Source: Streptomyces benahoarensis (GTDB taxonomy: Bacteria; Actinomycetota; Actinomycetes; Streptomycetales; Streptomycetaceae). From it: a stretch of 64,000 nucleotides of DNA. Position 1 is the first letter of the stretch; every line of letters starts with the position of its first letter. Below, piece by piece: positions 1 to 9,470 of the stretch. Both the position numbers and the translations under genes were made by a program. Under the pieces are notes generated by a model. That model was not told where the DNA came from. It did not search any database and was given only the letters and a program-made list of their open reading frames with translations. The stretch lies in the NCBI RefSeq assembly GCF_007280575.1, contig NZ_VKJP01000002.1, forward strand, positions 1-64,000. Direction: 5' to 3'.

Positions 1-2
1 CC

Positions 3-953
3 CTCAGACCCGCCCGCACCACCGCCGCCGTCGCGACGCTCGCCGCCTGCGCGCTCACGCTGACCGCCTGCGGCTCCTCGGACACCACGTCCGGCGCCGA
101 GGGGGGCCGCACCACCGAGGTGACCGACGCGACCGGCACCGCCGTCTCCGTCCCCGCCGCCCCCAAGCGCGTGGTGGCGCTCAGCGAGATGGACCTGGAC
201 TCCGCACTCACCCTCGGCGTCGAGCCCGTCGGCCTGACCGCCGGGCGCGGCCAGAAGGGCGCCCCCGCCTACCTCGCCGGCAAGGCCGAGGGGATACCCG
301 TCGTCGGCGCCGTGACCGGGCCCGACATCGAGAAGGTCGTCCAGGCGAAGCCGGACGTCATCCTCGCCGGCCAACTCGCCGACAAGCAGGTGCTCAAGCA
401 GCTGCGCACCATCGCCCCGACCGTCGTGACCATCGGCGCCGACAAGAGCTGGCGCACGTCCCTGGAACTGACCGGCAAGGCCCTGGGCCGGACCAACCGC
501 GCCGAGACGTTCCTCGACGGCTACGACGGCAAGGTCGCCGCCCTCAAGAAGGACCTCGGCTCCCGCGCCGGTGCGTCCGTGTCGGTGGCCCGCTACTCCG
601 CCAAGGGCACCGCCGTCATGCAGCAGGGCGTCTTCATCGGCGACGTCCTGAACGATCTCGGCTTCAAGCGCCCGGGCATCCAGGCGCAGCCGGGCAAGGG
701 CCACTCGACGCCGCTCAGCGAGGAGAACCTCAAGGAGATCGACGCCGACTGGCTGTTCATCGGCACCCTCGACCCGGGCAGCTCTCGGTCCTCGCTGCTC
801 AAGGAGCTGATCGGCAAGCCCGCCTACCGCCAGCTCGACGCGGTCCGCGACAAGCACGCCACCGTCATCGACGGCTCCAAGTGGACCAGCCTGGGCGGGC
901 CGCAGGCCGCCGTCTCCGTCCTCGACGACATCCGCAAGGCGATGGTGAAGTGA
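3..953 (+). CDS. Siderophore-binding lipoprotein of an iron ABC importer (5' end cut by window edge)
   Basis: The frame is open from the first bases, so the start codon lies outside the window. The visible N-terminus is the end of a lipoprotein signal peptide with lipobox LTAC and then a Gly/Ser-rich linker. The remainder matches the periplasmic-binding-protein-2 family (FepB/FhuD-like): a V-x-D-x-x-G-x-x-V start, '[20 protein letters not shown]', and a C-terminal half ending in a helix that closes the second lobe. A GTG at 120 is internal and would remove the lipobox. The last bases overlap the dhbA start in GTGA, so receptor and biosynthesis genes are translationally coupled. It probably captures the ferric catecholate made by the genes that follow. 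The ligand is inferred from context only. Confidence 0.9.
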   Translation, partial: LRPARTTAAVATLAACALTLTACGSSDTTSGAEGGRTTEVTDATGTAVSVPAAPKRVVALSEMDLDSALTLGVEPVGLTAGRGQKGAPAYLAGKAEGIPVVGAVTGPDIEKVVQAKPDVILAGQLADKQVLKQLRTIAPTVVTIGADKSWRTSLELTGKALGRTNRAETFLDGYDGKVAALKKDLGSRAGASVSVARYSAKGTAVMQQGVFIGDVLNDLGFKRPGIQAQPGKGHSTPLSEENLKEIDADWLFIGTLDPGSSRSSLLKELIGKPAYRQLDAVRDKHATVIDGSKWTSLGGPQAAVSVLDDIRKAMVK

Positions 954-1744
954 GCACCGCACCCGAACTCGACGGCCGCCTCGCCCTCGTGACGGGCGCC
1001 GGGCGGGGCATCGGCGCCGCCGTCACCGCCGCCCTCGCCGCCCGCGGCGCCCGCGTCCTCGCCACCGATCTGACGCCCGGCGAACTCCCCGAGGCGGCCC
1101 GGCCGTACGCGGAGCGGATCACCACCCGCGCGCTGGACGTCACCGACGCCGCGGCCGTCGACGCGCTCGTCGCGGAGACCGAGGAGACCGTCGGACCGCT
1201 CGACATCGCCGTCAACGTCGCGGGGGTGCTGCGCGGTGCGCCCGTCACCGAGCTGTCCGACGAGGACTGGGCGGCGACGTTCGCCGTCAACACCGACGGC
1301 GTCCTCCATGTCTCGCGGGCCGCCGCCCGCCGGATGGCCGCCCGCGGCCGCGGCAGCATCGTCACCGTCGCCTCCAACGCGGCGGGCATCCCCCGCGCCG
1401 GGATGGCCGCGTACGCCGCATCGAAGGCGGCCGCGGTGATGTTCACCAAGTGCCTGGGTCTTGAGGTCGCCGCCCACGGCGTGCGCTGCAACACCGTCTC
1501 CCCCGGCTCGACCCTCACCGACATGCAGCGCGCCATGTGGACGGCGTCCGGGCAGGACGAGGAGTCCGCCGCCCGCCACATCATCGAGGGCGACCTCGCC
1601 GCGCACCGTACCGGCATCCCCCTCGGCCGCATCGCCGACCCGTCCGACATCGCCGAGGCCGTCGTCTTCCTGGTGTCCGACCGCGCCCGCCACATCACGC
1701 TGCACGACCTGTACGTCGACGGCGGCGCCACGCTGCGCGCCTGA
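950..1744 (+). CDS. dhbA: 2,3-dihydro-2,3-dihydroxybenzoate dehydrogenase
   Basis: A short-chain dehydrogenase/reductase of 264 residues. The nucleotide-binding motif TGAGRGIG is at residues 15-22, the NVAG motif is present, and the catalytic Tyr155 and Lys159 lie in YAASK. It oxidises 2,3-dihydro-2,3-DHB to 2,3-dihydroxybenzoate with NAD+, the last step of DHB synthesis (EntA/DhbA). The SDR family alone would not give substrate specificity. The adjacent isochorismate synthase, isochorismatase and DHB-AMP ligase do. The GTG start at 950 is chosen because it overlaps the upstream stop (GTGA) and places the first beta-strand at the usual distance; the frame is open further upstream. Confidence 0.93.
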   Translation: MSTAPELDGRLALVTGAGRGIGAAVTAALAARGARVLATDLTPGELPEAARPYAERITTRALDVTDAAAVDALVAETEETVGPLDIAVNVAGVLRGAPVTELSDEDWAATFAVNTDGVLHVSRAAARRMAARGRGSIVTVASNAAGIPRAGMAAYAASKAAAVMFTKCLGLEVAAHGVRCNTVSPGSTLTDMQRAMWTASGQDEESAARHIIEGDLAAHRTGIPLGRIADPSDIAEAVVFLVSDRARHITLHDLYVDGGATLRA

Positions 1745-1824
1745 CCGTCCGGGCCGGGCCGACGCCGCCGCCCCGGCCCGCGCCCGCGCAGCCCTCCCTG
1801 CTCACCCCCTTCCTGGAGACCGCC

Positions 1825-3021
1825 ATGCCCGCTTCCCTGAGCGACCCCCGCACCGCGCCCGTGGTCACCCCGGGCGAGGCCACCGCCCTGCTCGACGCCT
1901 ACCGCGCCGGAACGGACCGCTTCCTCGGCACACCCCGCCACACCCTGCTGGGGCGCGGCACCCTCACCGACGTCCCGCACGACTCCAGACCGGTGCATCT
2001 GCGGGTGCGCGAGACGCTGCGGGAGCGGCGCGCCGCGGGCACGCCGTCGCCGGTCGTGGTGGGCGCGCTGCCGTTCGACCCGGACGGCCCGCCCGCGCTG
2101 GCCGTACCCGCGTCAGTGGCCTGGGCGCCGCCGCTGCGCGAGGACCCGCTCGTCGCGCTGCCCGCCCCCGACGCGGAGCGGGCCGCCGACTGGCAGGTGC
2201 GGGAGGTGCCGGAGCCCGCGGCGTACGGCGCGGCCGTCGCCGCCGCCGTGGCGCGGATGCGGGCCGGGGAGTTCGACAAGGTCGTCCTGGCCCGCACCGT
2301 GGAGCTGACGGCACCACACGACCTGGACCTGCCGTCGATGGTGCAGCGGCTGGCGCGCCGCGACCCGTCCGGCTACACCTTCGCCGTCCCCGGCGGCCCC
2401 GGCCGCACCCTCGTCGGCGCCAGCCCCGAACTCCTCGTCTCCCGCACCGGCGGACGGCTGACCGCCAACCCGCTGGCCGGATCCGCGCCGCGCAGCGCCG
2501 ACCTCGCCGAGGACGTACGGCGCGCCGCCGCCCTGCTGGAATCCCCCAAGGACCTGCACGAACACGCCGTCGTGGTGGACGCGGTCCGCGCGGCGCTGGC
2601 GCCGTTCTGCACCCGCCTGGAGGTGCCCGAACGGCCCGCCCTGGTGCGGACGGCGGCGATGTGGCATCTGTCGACGACCGTCACCGGCGACCTCGCCGAC
2701 CCGGAGGTGTGCGCGCTGGAGCTGGCGTCCGCGCTCCACCCGACGCCCGCGGTGTGCGGCACCCCGACCCCGCTGGCGCGCGAGGTCATCGCCGCCTCCG
2801 AACCGTTCGACCGCGGCCCGTACACCGGCATGGTCGGCTGGCAGAACGCGGACGGCGACGGGGAGTGGGTCGTGACGATCCGCTGCGCGGAGGCCGAGGG
2901 CCGCGCGCTGCGGCTCTTCGCGGGCGCCGGGGTGGTCGCCGGCTCCTCACCAGAGGCGGAGACCGCCGAGACCGGCGCGAAGTTCCGCACGTTCCTCAGC
3001 GCCGTGGGAGCCGCCCTGTGA
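1825..3021 (+). CDS. dhbC: Isochorismate synthase
   Basis: A chorismate-binding enzyme of 398 residues, the usual DhbC/EntC length. It converts chorismate to isochorismate (Mg2+-dependent), committing chorismate to the siderophore. Visible family signatures are [12 protein letters not shown], the SPELLVSR strand, NPLAGSAPR near residue 215, [23 protein letters not shown] near 304 and [16 protein letters not shown] 1825 is preceded by GGAG at a good distance; the open frame reaches back to 1537 inside dhbA. A gap of about 80 bp separates it from dhbA, and its stop overlaps the dhbE GTG. Confidence 0.95.
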   Translation: MPASLSDPRTAPVVTPGEATALLDAYRAGTDRFLGTPRHTLLGRGTLTDVPHDSRPVHLRVRETLRERRAAGTPSPVVVGALPFDPDGPPALAVPASVAWAPPLREDPLVALPAPDAERAADWQVREVPEPAAYGAAVAAAVARMRAGEFDKVVLARTVELTAPHDLDLPSMVQRLARRDPSGYTFAVPGGPGRTLVGASPELLVSRTGGRLTANPLAGSAPRSADLAEDVRRAAALLESPKDLHEHAVVVDAVRAALAPFCTRLEVPERPALVRTAAMWHLSTTVTGDLADPEVCALELASALHPTPAVCGTPTPLAREVIAASEPFDRGPYTGMVGWQNADGDGEWVVTIRCAEAEGRALRLFAGAGVVAGSSPEAETAETGAKFRTFLSAVGAAL

Positions 3022-4667
3022 CCACGCCGCCCGCCACCACCCCGGGACTCGACGCACCCACCTGGCCGGAGGAGTTCGCGGCCCGCTACCGCGCGGCCGG
3101 CTACTGGCGCGGAGAGACCTTCGGCGCCGTGCTCCGCGCACGCGCCGCCGCCCACCCCGACCGCACCGCGCTGGTCGACCCGGCGCCGGACCGCCGTACC
3201 TGGACCTACCGCGAACTGGACGAGGCCGCCGACCGGATGGCCGCCGGGTTCGCCGCCCGCGGCATCACCAAGGGCGACCGGGTCGTCGTCCAGCTCCCGA
3301 ACGTCGGGGAGTTCCTGGTCGTCGTCTTCGCGCTGTTCCGCATCGGCGCGCTGCCGGTGTACGCGCTCCCGGCACACCGCGACACGGAGATCGCCTACTT
3401 CTGCGCGTTCACCGAGGCGGTCGCGTACGTCGTCCCCGACCGGCACGCGGGCTTCGACCACCGGGCGCTCGCCTCGCGGATCAAGGAGCGCACGCCGACG
3501 CTGCGGCACGTCTTCGTCGCCGGGGAGCCGGGCGAGCACACCGCGCTCGCCGAGGTGCCGTGCGCCCCGGCGGGTCCGCTCGACGGGCCGGAGCCGCATG
3601 AGCTGGCCTTCCTCCAGCTGTCCGGCGGCACCACGGGCGTCCCCAAGCTCATCCCCCGCACCCACGACGACTACGGCTACTCGCTGTGGGGCTCCAACGA
3701 GATCTGCGGTGTCGACGCGGAGACCCGTTTCCTCGTCGCGCTGCCCGCCGCGCACAACTTCCCGATGTCGTCGCCCGGTTGGCTGGGCGTGCTGTACGCG
3801 GGCGGCACGGTGGTGCTGTGCCCGCGGCCCGATCCGGCGACCGCGTTCCCGCTCATCGCTCAGGAACGCATCACGATGACGGGCCTGGTGCCGCCGCTGG
3901 CGCTGGTGTGGACCGAGGCGGGGCCGGACTCGGAGCACGATCTGTCCAGCCTGGAGCTGGTACTCGTCGGCGGCGCGAAGTTCTCGGCGGCCGCGGCGCG
4001 GCGCCTGGAACCGGCGCTGGGCTGCCGCCTGATGCAGGTCTTCGGCATGGCCGAGGGGCTGGTCAACTACACGCGGCGGGACGACGCCCCGGAGACCGTC
4101 GTCACCACCCAGGGCCTGCCGATCTCCCCCGACGACGAGATCCGGGTCGTCGACGACGCCGACGAGGACGTCCCCGACGGCGCGTTCGGCCATCTGCTGA
4201 CCCGCGGCCCGTACACCATCCGCGGCTACTGGCGCGCCCCGCAGCACAACGCGCGGGCCTTCACCGCGGACGGTTTCTACCGCACCGGCGACATCGTGCG
4301 CCGCACCCCGACCGGGCACCTCGTCGTCGAGGGCCGGGCGAAGGACCAGATCAACCGGGGCGGCGAGAAGGTCGCACCGGAGGAGATCGAGAACATCGTC
4401 CTCGGCCATCCGTCCGTGCACGACGTCTCCGTCGTCGCGGTCGCCGACGCCTATCTCGGTGAGCGGACGCTGGCGTACGTGATCCTGCGCGCGGGCGCCG
4501 AGCCGCTGAAGCCGGTCGCCGTCAAACGGCACGTCCGGCAGGCGGGCGTCGCCGACTACAAGGTCCCCGATCTCGTGGAGTTCGTGGACGCCTTCCCGCA
4601 GACCGGGGTCGGCAAGGTCAGCAAGAACGGCCTGCGGTCCGCCGCGGCCCCCACCGAGCAGCACTGA
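3018..4667 (+). CDS. dhbE: 2,3-dihydroxybenzoate-AMP ligase
   Basis: A stand-alone adenylation enzyme of 549 residues (DhbE/EntE family). It adenylates 2,3-DHB and transfers it to the phosphopantetheine arm of the aryl carrier protein. The P-loop-like core [15 protein letters not shown] is near residue 201, the FGMAEG motif follows, then YRTGDI, and the hinge/catalytic-lysine region [18 protein letters not shown] is near 438. The C-terminal lysine motif [13 protein letters not shown] is also present. The GTG start overlaps the dhbC stop in GTGA; much longer upstream extensions in the same frame run antiparallel to dhbA/dhbC coding logic and are rejected. Confidence 0.95.
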   Translation: MTTPPATTPGLDAPTWPEEFAARYRAAGYWRGETFGAVLRARAAAHPDRTALVDPAPDRRTWTYRELDEAADRMAAGFAARGITKGDRVVVQLPNVGEFLVVVFALFRIGALPVYALPAHRDTEIAYFCAFTEAVAYVVPDRHAGFDHRALASRIKERTPTLRHVFVAGEPGEHTALAEVPCAPAGPLDGPEPHELAFLQLSGGTTGVPKLIPRTHDDYGYSLWGSNEICGVDAETRFLVALPAAHNFPMSSPGWLGVLYAGGTVVLCPRPDPATAFPLIAQERITMTGLVPPLALVWTEAGPDSEHDLSSLELVLVGGAKFSAAAARRLEPALGCRLMQVFGMAEGLVNYTRRDDAPETVVTTQGLPISPDDEIRVVDDADEDVPDGAFGHLLTRGPYTIRGYWRAPQHNARAFTADGFYRTGDIVRRTPTGHLVVEGRAKDQINRGGEKVAPEEIENIVLGHPSVHDVSVVAVADAYLGERTLAYVILRAGAEPLKPVAVKRHVRQAGVADYKVPDLVEFVDAFPQTGVGKVSKNGLRSAAAPTEQH

Positions 4668-4681
4668 AAGGCCCGTCCACC

Positions 4682-5314
4682 ATGGCACTTCCCGCCATCG
4701 CCCCCTATCCGCTCCCGTCCCCGGAGGAGCTGCCCGCGAACCGCGTCGCCTGGACCGTCGACCCGGCGCGCGCCGTGGTCCTCGTCCACGACCTCCAGCA
4801 GCACTTCCTCGGCGCGTACCCGGCCGGTGCGCAGCCGCTGACCGGGATGCTCGACAACACCGCGCGGCTGCTGTCCGCCTTCCGGGAGCGCGGTGTGCCC
4901 GTCGTCCACTCCACCCAGCGCGGCGGGCAGACGCCCGAGGAACGCGGTCTCCAGCGGGACTTCTGGGGGCCGGGCGTCGCCGACGACCCGGCGAAGCTCG
5001 CCGTACCGGACCAGGTCGCGCCGGAGCCGGGCGACACCGTCCTCACCAAGTGGAAGTACAGCGCCTTCGTCCGCACCGACCTGGAACAGCGGCTCCGCGA
5101 CAGCGGGCGCGACCAGCTGGTGATCGTCGGGGTGTACGCGCACATCGGCGTGCTGATGACGGCGTGCGACGCGTGGATGCGGGACATCCAGGCGTTCGTC
5201 GTCGCGGACGCCGTCGCGGACTTCTCCCGCGCGGAGCACGAGATGGCCCTGCGCTGGGCCGCCGGCCGCTGCGCGGTCGTGACCACCACCGACGCCCTCC
5301 TTGAGGAGATCTGA
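4682..5314 (+). CDS. dhbB: Isochorismatase (no fused carrier domain)
   Basis: A 210-residue isochorismatase that hydrolyses the vinyl ether of isochorismate to pyruvate and 2,3-dihydro-2,3-DHB. Asp37 in LVHDLQQHF and Lys123 in LTKWKYSAF match the EntB/DhbB active site, and GVYAHIG replaces the Cys loop of cysteine hydrolases, as in EntB. E. coli EntB and B. subtilis DhbB are about 285-312 residues because they carry an aryl carrier domain at the C-terminus. Here the protein stops at that junction and the carrier is the next gene. An AAAGG ribosome-binding site precedes ATG 4682. Confidence 0.94.
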   Translation: MALPAIAPYPLPSPEELPANRVAWTVDPARAVVLVHDLQQHFLGAYPAGAQPLTGMLDNTARLLSAFRERGVPVVHSTQRGGQTPEERGLQRDFWGPGVADDPAKLAVPDQVAPEPGDTVLTKWKYSAFVRTDLEQRLRDSGRDQLVIVGVYAHIGVLMTACDAWMRDIQAFVVADAVADFSRAEHEMALRWAAGRCAVVTTTDALLEEI

Positions 5315-5316
5315 GC

Positions 5317-5544
5317 ATGGCACTCACCCTCGATCTGATCCACGCCGACGTCGCCGACGCCCTCGGCGAGGACCCGGCGGACATCCCCGTCGACGAGAAC
5401 CTTCTCGATTACGGCCTGGACTCGGTCCGCATCATGGCGCTGCTGGAGCGCTGGCGCCGCGACCACGGCGTCGACGCGGGCTTCGCCGATCTCGCCGAGG
5501 CGCCCGCCATCGAGGCGTGGGCTCCGCTGCTGGGGGTCGGATGA
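5317..5544 (+). CDS. Free-standing aryl carrier protein
   Basis: A 75-residue phosphopantetheine carrier. The attachment serine is Ser36 in LLDYGLDSVRIMALLERW, which is nearly identical in layout to the carrier half of EntB. It should hold DHB as a thioester for the condensation domain of the NRPS. The gene begins 2 nt after the dhbB stop (TGAGCATG) and its own stop overlaps the NRPS start in ATGA. The arrangement therefore looks like an EntB cut in two at its interdomain linker. GGAG lies just before the dhbB stop. Confidence 0.93.
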   Translation: MALTLDLIHADVADALGEDPADIPVDENLLDYGLDSVRIMALLERWRRDHGVDAGFADLAEAPAIEAWAPLLGVG

Positions 5545-8500
5545 CCACCCCGCTCACCGCAGCCGCGCGACCTTCCCACGAGGCCGGGGCCGGGGCCGGA
5601 CTGCCGCTGAGCGCCGCCCAGTCGGGCATGTGGTACGCGCAGGCCCTCGACCCGCTCAGCCCGGCGCAGAACACCGCGGAGTGCCTGGAGATCGCCGGGC
5701 CGCTCGCCCCGGAGGTGTTCGCCGTCGCGCTGCGCCGCGTCACCGCCGAGGCCGACGCGCTGCGCGTCCGCGTCACCGACACCCCGGACGGGCCGCGCCA
5801 GCATCTGCTGGCGGAGGTCGAACCGCCACTGTCCGTCCACGATGTGCGCGGCGCCGCCGACGCCGACGCGGCGGCCGAGACGTGGATGCGCGCCGACCTG
5901 GCCGAACCGTGCGATCTGGCGGCCGGACCGCCGTTCCGGCACGCCCTCTTCCGCGTCGGCGACGAGCGGTGGCTGTGGTACCAGCGCATCCACCATCTCG
6001 TCATGGACGGCTTCGGCTACTCCCTGCTGGTGCGCCGCACCGCCGAGGTGTACTCCGCTCTCGTACGAGGTGAGGAGCCGGGCCCGCGTGCCTTCGGGTC
6101 GCTCGCCGACCTCGTCGCGCAGGACGCCGTGTACCGCGCCTCGGAGGCGTGCGCCGCCGACCGCGACCACTGGCGGACCGCGTTCGCCGACCGCCCGGAG
6201 GCACCGCGGCTCGCCGGGCGCGGCGCGCTCCCCTCGCGCACCTTCCTCCGCACCACCGCGCACCTCTCCCCCGAGTCGGCCGAACGGCTGCGGGAGCTGG
6301 CCGCCGGGCTCCGCGCGACGTGGCCGGACGCGCTCATCGCCGCGCAGGCGCTGTACACCTCCCGCGCCTGCGACCGCGCGGACGTGGTCCTCGGCCTGCC
6401 GATGATGGGCCGTCTGGGCTCGGTGGCGCTGCGGGTGCCGGGCATGGTGATGAATGTGCTGCCGCTGCGGCTCTCCGTCACCCCCGAGGCGACGTTCGCG
6501 CAGCTGGTGCGGCAGGTGGTGCTCGGCATCCGCGAGGCCCGCCGCCACCAGCGCTACCGCTACGAGTCCCTCCGCCGCGATCTGGGGCTGCTCGGCGAGG
6601 CCCGCGGCCTGGTCGGGCCGCTGGTCAACGTCATGCCGTTCGACTACGGCGCGGAGTTCGCGGGCGCCTGGGCGCGGGCCCGGAACCTGTCCGCCGGTCC
6701 CGTCGAGGATCTGACCGTCAACATCTACGACCGCGCCGACGGCCGTGGCCTGCGCATCGACCACGACGGCAACCCGGCGCTGTACGACGGTGACGCGCTC
6801 GCCAGCCATCAGGAACGGTTCCTGAACCTTCTGGAACGGCTCACCGCCACCGACCCGCAGCAGCCGCTCGCCACCCACGCCATCGCCACGCCCGCCGAAC
6901 GCGCCCTCGTCATCGAGGAGTTCAACCGCACCGACCACGAGGTGCCGCCGACCACCCTGATCGGGCCGATCGAAGCGCGGGCGGCGCGCAGCCCGGACGC
7001 CACCGCGCTGGTCTTCGGGGACACGGCGCTGACGTACGGGCAGCTCAACGCCCGCGCCAACCGGCTCGCCCGCCACCTTCAGGGCCTCGGCGCCGGGCCC
7101 GGGAAGCTGGTGGCGGTCTCCGTGCCGCGCTCGGTGGAGCTGGTGGTCGCACTGCTCGCGGTCCTCAAGTCGGGCGCCGCGTATCTGCCGCTCGCCCCGG
7201 ACTACCCGGCGCGGCGGCTGACATACATGCTCCAGGACGCGGCGCCGGTGTGCGCCGTCACCGACCACGCCGGGCGGCTGCCGTCCGACGCCGGGACGCC
7301 GCTGGTCGCCCTGGACACGCTCGATCTGTCCGGGTACCTGCCGGTCAATCCGGCGCGGGCGCTCACCCCGTCGCACCCGGCGTACGTCATCTACACCTCC
7401 GGGTCCACCGGCCGCCCCAAGGGCGTGGTGGTGTCGCACGGGGCGATCGACAACCGGCTGCGGTGGATGCAGCACGCCTATCCGCTCGGCGCCGGGGACC
7501 GCGTCCTCCAGAAAACGCCGTCGTCGTTCGACGTCTCGGTGTGGGAGTTCTTCTGGCCACTGCGGGCGGGCGCGGCGCTGGTCGTCGCGGAGCCCGGGGT
7601 GCACAAGGACCCGGTCCGGCTGGCCCGGCTGATCACCGAACGGTCCGTCACCACCTGCCACTTCGTCCCGTCGATGCTCCAGGTCTTCCTGGCGGCGCCG
7701 CGGGCGGACGGCTGCACCGCGCTGCGGCAGGTCTTCGCCAGCGGCGAGGCGCTGCCCCGCGAGACGGCGACGCTCTTCGCCCGGACGCTGCCGGGCGCCG
7801 CACTGCACAACCTCTACGGGCCGACGGAGGCGGCCGTCGACGTCTCGTACCACGCGTGCGCGGCGGACGGCTCCGGTCCGGTGCCGATCGGGCGGCCGGT
7901 GTGGAACACCCGGCTGTACGTCCTGGACGCGGCGCGGCAGCCCTGCCCGCCCGGGGTGCCCGGCGAACTCTTCCTCGCCGGGCGACAGTTGGCCGACGGC
8001 TATCTGCACCGCCCGGAGCTGACGGCGGAGCGCTTCGTCGCCGACCCGTTCGGGGCGCCCGGCGGCCGGATGTACCGCACCGGCGATCTGGCGCGCTGGA
8101 CGGCGGCGGGCGAGGTGGAGTACCTCGGCCGCACCGACCACCAGGTCAAACTGCGCGGCCAGCGCATCGAACTCGGCGAGATCGAGGCGGCGCTCACCGC
8201 CCGGCCCGGCGTGGACGGCGCCTGTGCGCTGGTCCGCGAGGACGGCGCGGGCGAGCAGCGGCTGATCGGCTATGTGACCGGCGGCGCGGACCCCGCGGCC
8301 GTCCGGGCGGAGCTGGCCGTGGCGCTGCCGGAGCACATGGTCCCGGCTGCGGTCGTCGCGCTCGACGTGTTCCCGCTGACCCCGAACGGCAAGCTGGACC
8401 GGGCGGCGCTGCCCGCGCCGGTGTTCGGCGGCAGCGGCGCGGCCCGTCGCCCGGTCGGCGCCCGGGAGGCGACGGTGACCCGGCTGTTCGCGGAGGTCCT

Positions 8501-9470
8501 GGGCGTCGCGGACGCCGGGCCCGACGATGCCTTCTTCGACCTCGGCGGCACCTCGCTGCTCGCGGTGCGGCTGGTGGCGCGGATACGGGAGGAGTGCGGC
8601 GCGGAGCTGACCATCGGCTCGCTCTTCGAGGCGCCGACCCCGGCGGCCCTCGCCGCCCGGCTGGACACCGCGGCGCCCGCCGCCGGGGACGCGCTCGACG
8701 TCGTCCTGCCGCTGCGCGCCGAGGGCGTCCGGCCCCCGCTGTTCGCCTTCCATCCGGCGGGCGGCCTGTCCTGGTGCTACGCGGGCCTGTCCGCGCGGCT
8801 CAGCCCCGACCAGCCGCTGTACGGCATCCAGGCCCGCGGACTGCTCGACGACGGGCCGCTCCCGCCGGACCTGGAGACGCAGGCCGCCGGGTACGTCCGC
8901 GCGCTGCGGGCGGTGCGGCCGCACGGCCCGTACCGGCTGCTGGGCTGGTCGGTCGGCGGGATCCTGGCGCACACCGTGGCGGTGCTGCTCCAGGAGGCGG
9001 GCGAGGAGGTCGAACTGCTGGCGCTGCTGGACGCGTTCCCGGCCGAGCAGTGGCGCGAGCGGTCCGCACCGGAGGAGGGCGATGCGCTCACCGCCGTCCT
9101 GCGGATGGCCGGTTTCGACCGGACGGACGAGCGGACCCGCGAGGACGTGCTGGCGACGCTGCGCCGGGCGGGCAGTCCGCTCGCCGGGCTGGGCGACCAC
9201 ACGCTGTCCCGGATCGTCGACATCGTCCCGCACCACGCCCGGATGATGCGCGCCCACCGCCACCGCCGCTTCGAGGGCGACGTGGTGTTCTTCACGGCGG
9301 CGGCGCCGCGCGCGGAGGACTGGCTGACCCGCGAGGCATGGCGCCCGCACGTCTCCGGTCGGATCGTCAACCACGATCTGGACTGCACCCACCCGCAGTT
9401 GATGCGGGAGAAGCAGTGGGACGCCATCGCCGCCGTCCTCGCCCCGCACCTGACGGACACCGCCGGATGA
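5541..9470 (+). CDS. Single-module NRPS, C-A-T-TE, serine-activating (EntF-like)
   Basis: A 1309-residue protein, close to EntF (about 1290) and half the size of two-module DhbF. The condensation domain (about 20-450) has IHHLVMDG with His152 and Asp156. The adenylation domain (about 470-960) has YTSGSTGRPKG near 618, NLYGPTEA, YRTGDL and the lysine motif NGKLDR. The carrier domain has DLGGTSLL with Ser1005. The thioesterase has GWSVGG with nucleophile Ser1137 and a late HPQLM histidine. Pocket residues read by eye (FDVSVW, THF-type 'CHFVPS', VFASGE, NLYGPTEAAVD) give D-V-W-H-F-S-L-V-D-K, the EntF serine code. It should join DHB to serine and cyclise three units. No MbtH-like gene is seen nearby. 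Confidence 0.94.
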   Translation: MTTPLTAAARPSHEAGAGAGLPLSAAQSGMWYAQALDPLSPAQNTAECLEIAGPLAPEVFAVALRRVTAEADALRVRVTDTPDGPRQHLLAEVEPPLSVHDVRGAADADAAAETWMRADLAEPCDLAAGPPFRHALFRVGDERWLWYQRIHHLVMDGFGYSLLVRRTAEVYSALVRGEEPGPRAFGSLADLVAQDAVYRASEACAADRDHWRTAFADRPEAPRLAGRGALPSRTFLRTTAHLSPESAERLRELAAGLRATWPDALIAAQALYTSRACDRADVVLGLPMMGRLGSVALRVPGMVMNVLPLRLSVTPEATFAQLVRQVVLGIREARRHQRYRYESLRRDLGLLGEARGLVGPLVNVMPFDYGAEFAGAWARARNLSAGPVEDLTVNIYDRADGRGLRIDHDGNPALYDGDALASHQERFLNLLERLTATDPQQPLATHAIATPAERALVIEEFNRTDHEVPPTTLIGPIEARAARSPDATALVFGDTALTYGQLNARANRLARHLQGLGAGPGKLVAVSVPRSVELVVALLAVLKSGAAYLPLAPDYPARRLTYMLQDAAPVCAVTDHAGRLPSDAGTPLVALDTLDLSGYLPVNPARALTPSHPAYVIYTSGSTGRPKGVVVSHGAIDNRLRWMQHAYPLGAGDRVLQKTPSSFDVSVWEFFWPLRAGAALVVAEPGVHKDPVRLARLITERSVTTCHFVPSMLQVFLAAPRADGCTALRQVFASGEALPRETATLFARTLPGAALHNLYGPTEAAVDVSYHACAADGSGPVPIGRPVWNTRLYVLDAARQPCPPGVPGELFLAGRQLADGYLHRPELTAERFVADPFGAPGGRMYRTGDLARWTAAGEVEYLGRTDHQVKLRGQRIELGEIEAALTARPGVDGACALVREDGAGEQRLIGYVTGGADPAAVRAELAVALPEHMVPAAVVALDVFPLTPNGKLDRAALPAPVFGGSGAARRPVGAREATVTRLFAEVLGVADAGPDDAFFDLGGTSLLAVRLVARIREECGAELTIGSLFEAPTPAALAARLDTAAPAAGDALDVVLPLRAEGVRPPLFAFHPAGGLSWCYAGLSARLSPDQPLYGIQARGLLDDGPLPPDLETQAAGYVRALRAVRPHGPYRLLGWSVGGILAHTVAVLLQEAGEEVELLALLDAFPAEQWRERSAPEEGDALTAVLRMAGFDRTDERTREDVLATLRRAGSPLAGLGDHTLSRIVDIVPHHARMMRAHRHRRFEGDVVFFTAAAPRAEDWLTREAWRPHVSGRIVNHDLDCTHPQLMREKQWDAIAAVLAPHLTDTAG

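Noticed and set aside
1461-3017. A long plus-strand extension upstream of dhbE
   Set aside because: The frame is open by composition, but it overlaps dhbA and dhbC out of phase. The GTG at 3018 overlapping the dhbC stop gives the normal DhbE length.
5409-9449. A 1346-codon open frame on the minus strand across the NRPS
   Set aside because: It is an antisense shadow of the high-GC NRPS frame: Arg/Gly/Ala-rich, no domains, no ribosome-binding site, while the plus strand has complete NRPS motifs.
7250-9466. An extension of the PPTase frame into the NRPS
   Set aside because: The same frame is open far upstream by chance. Only the part from 9467 has Sfp-type motifs.
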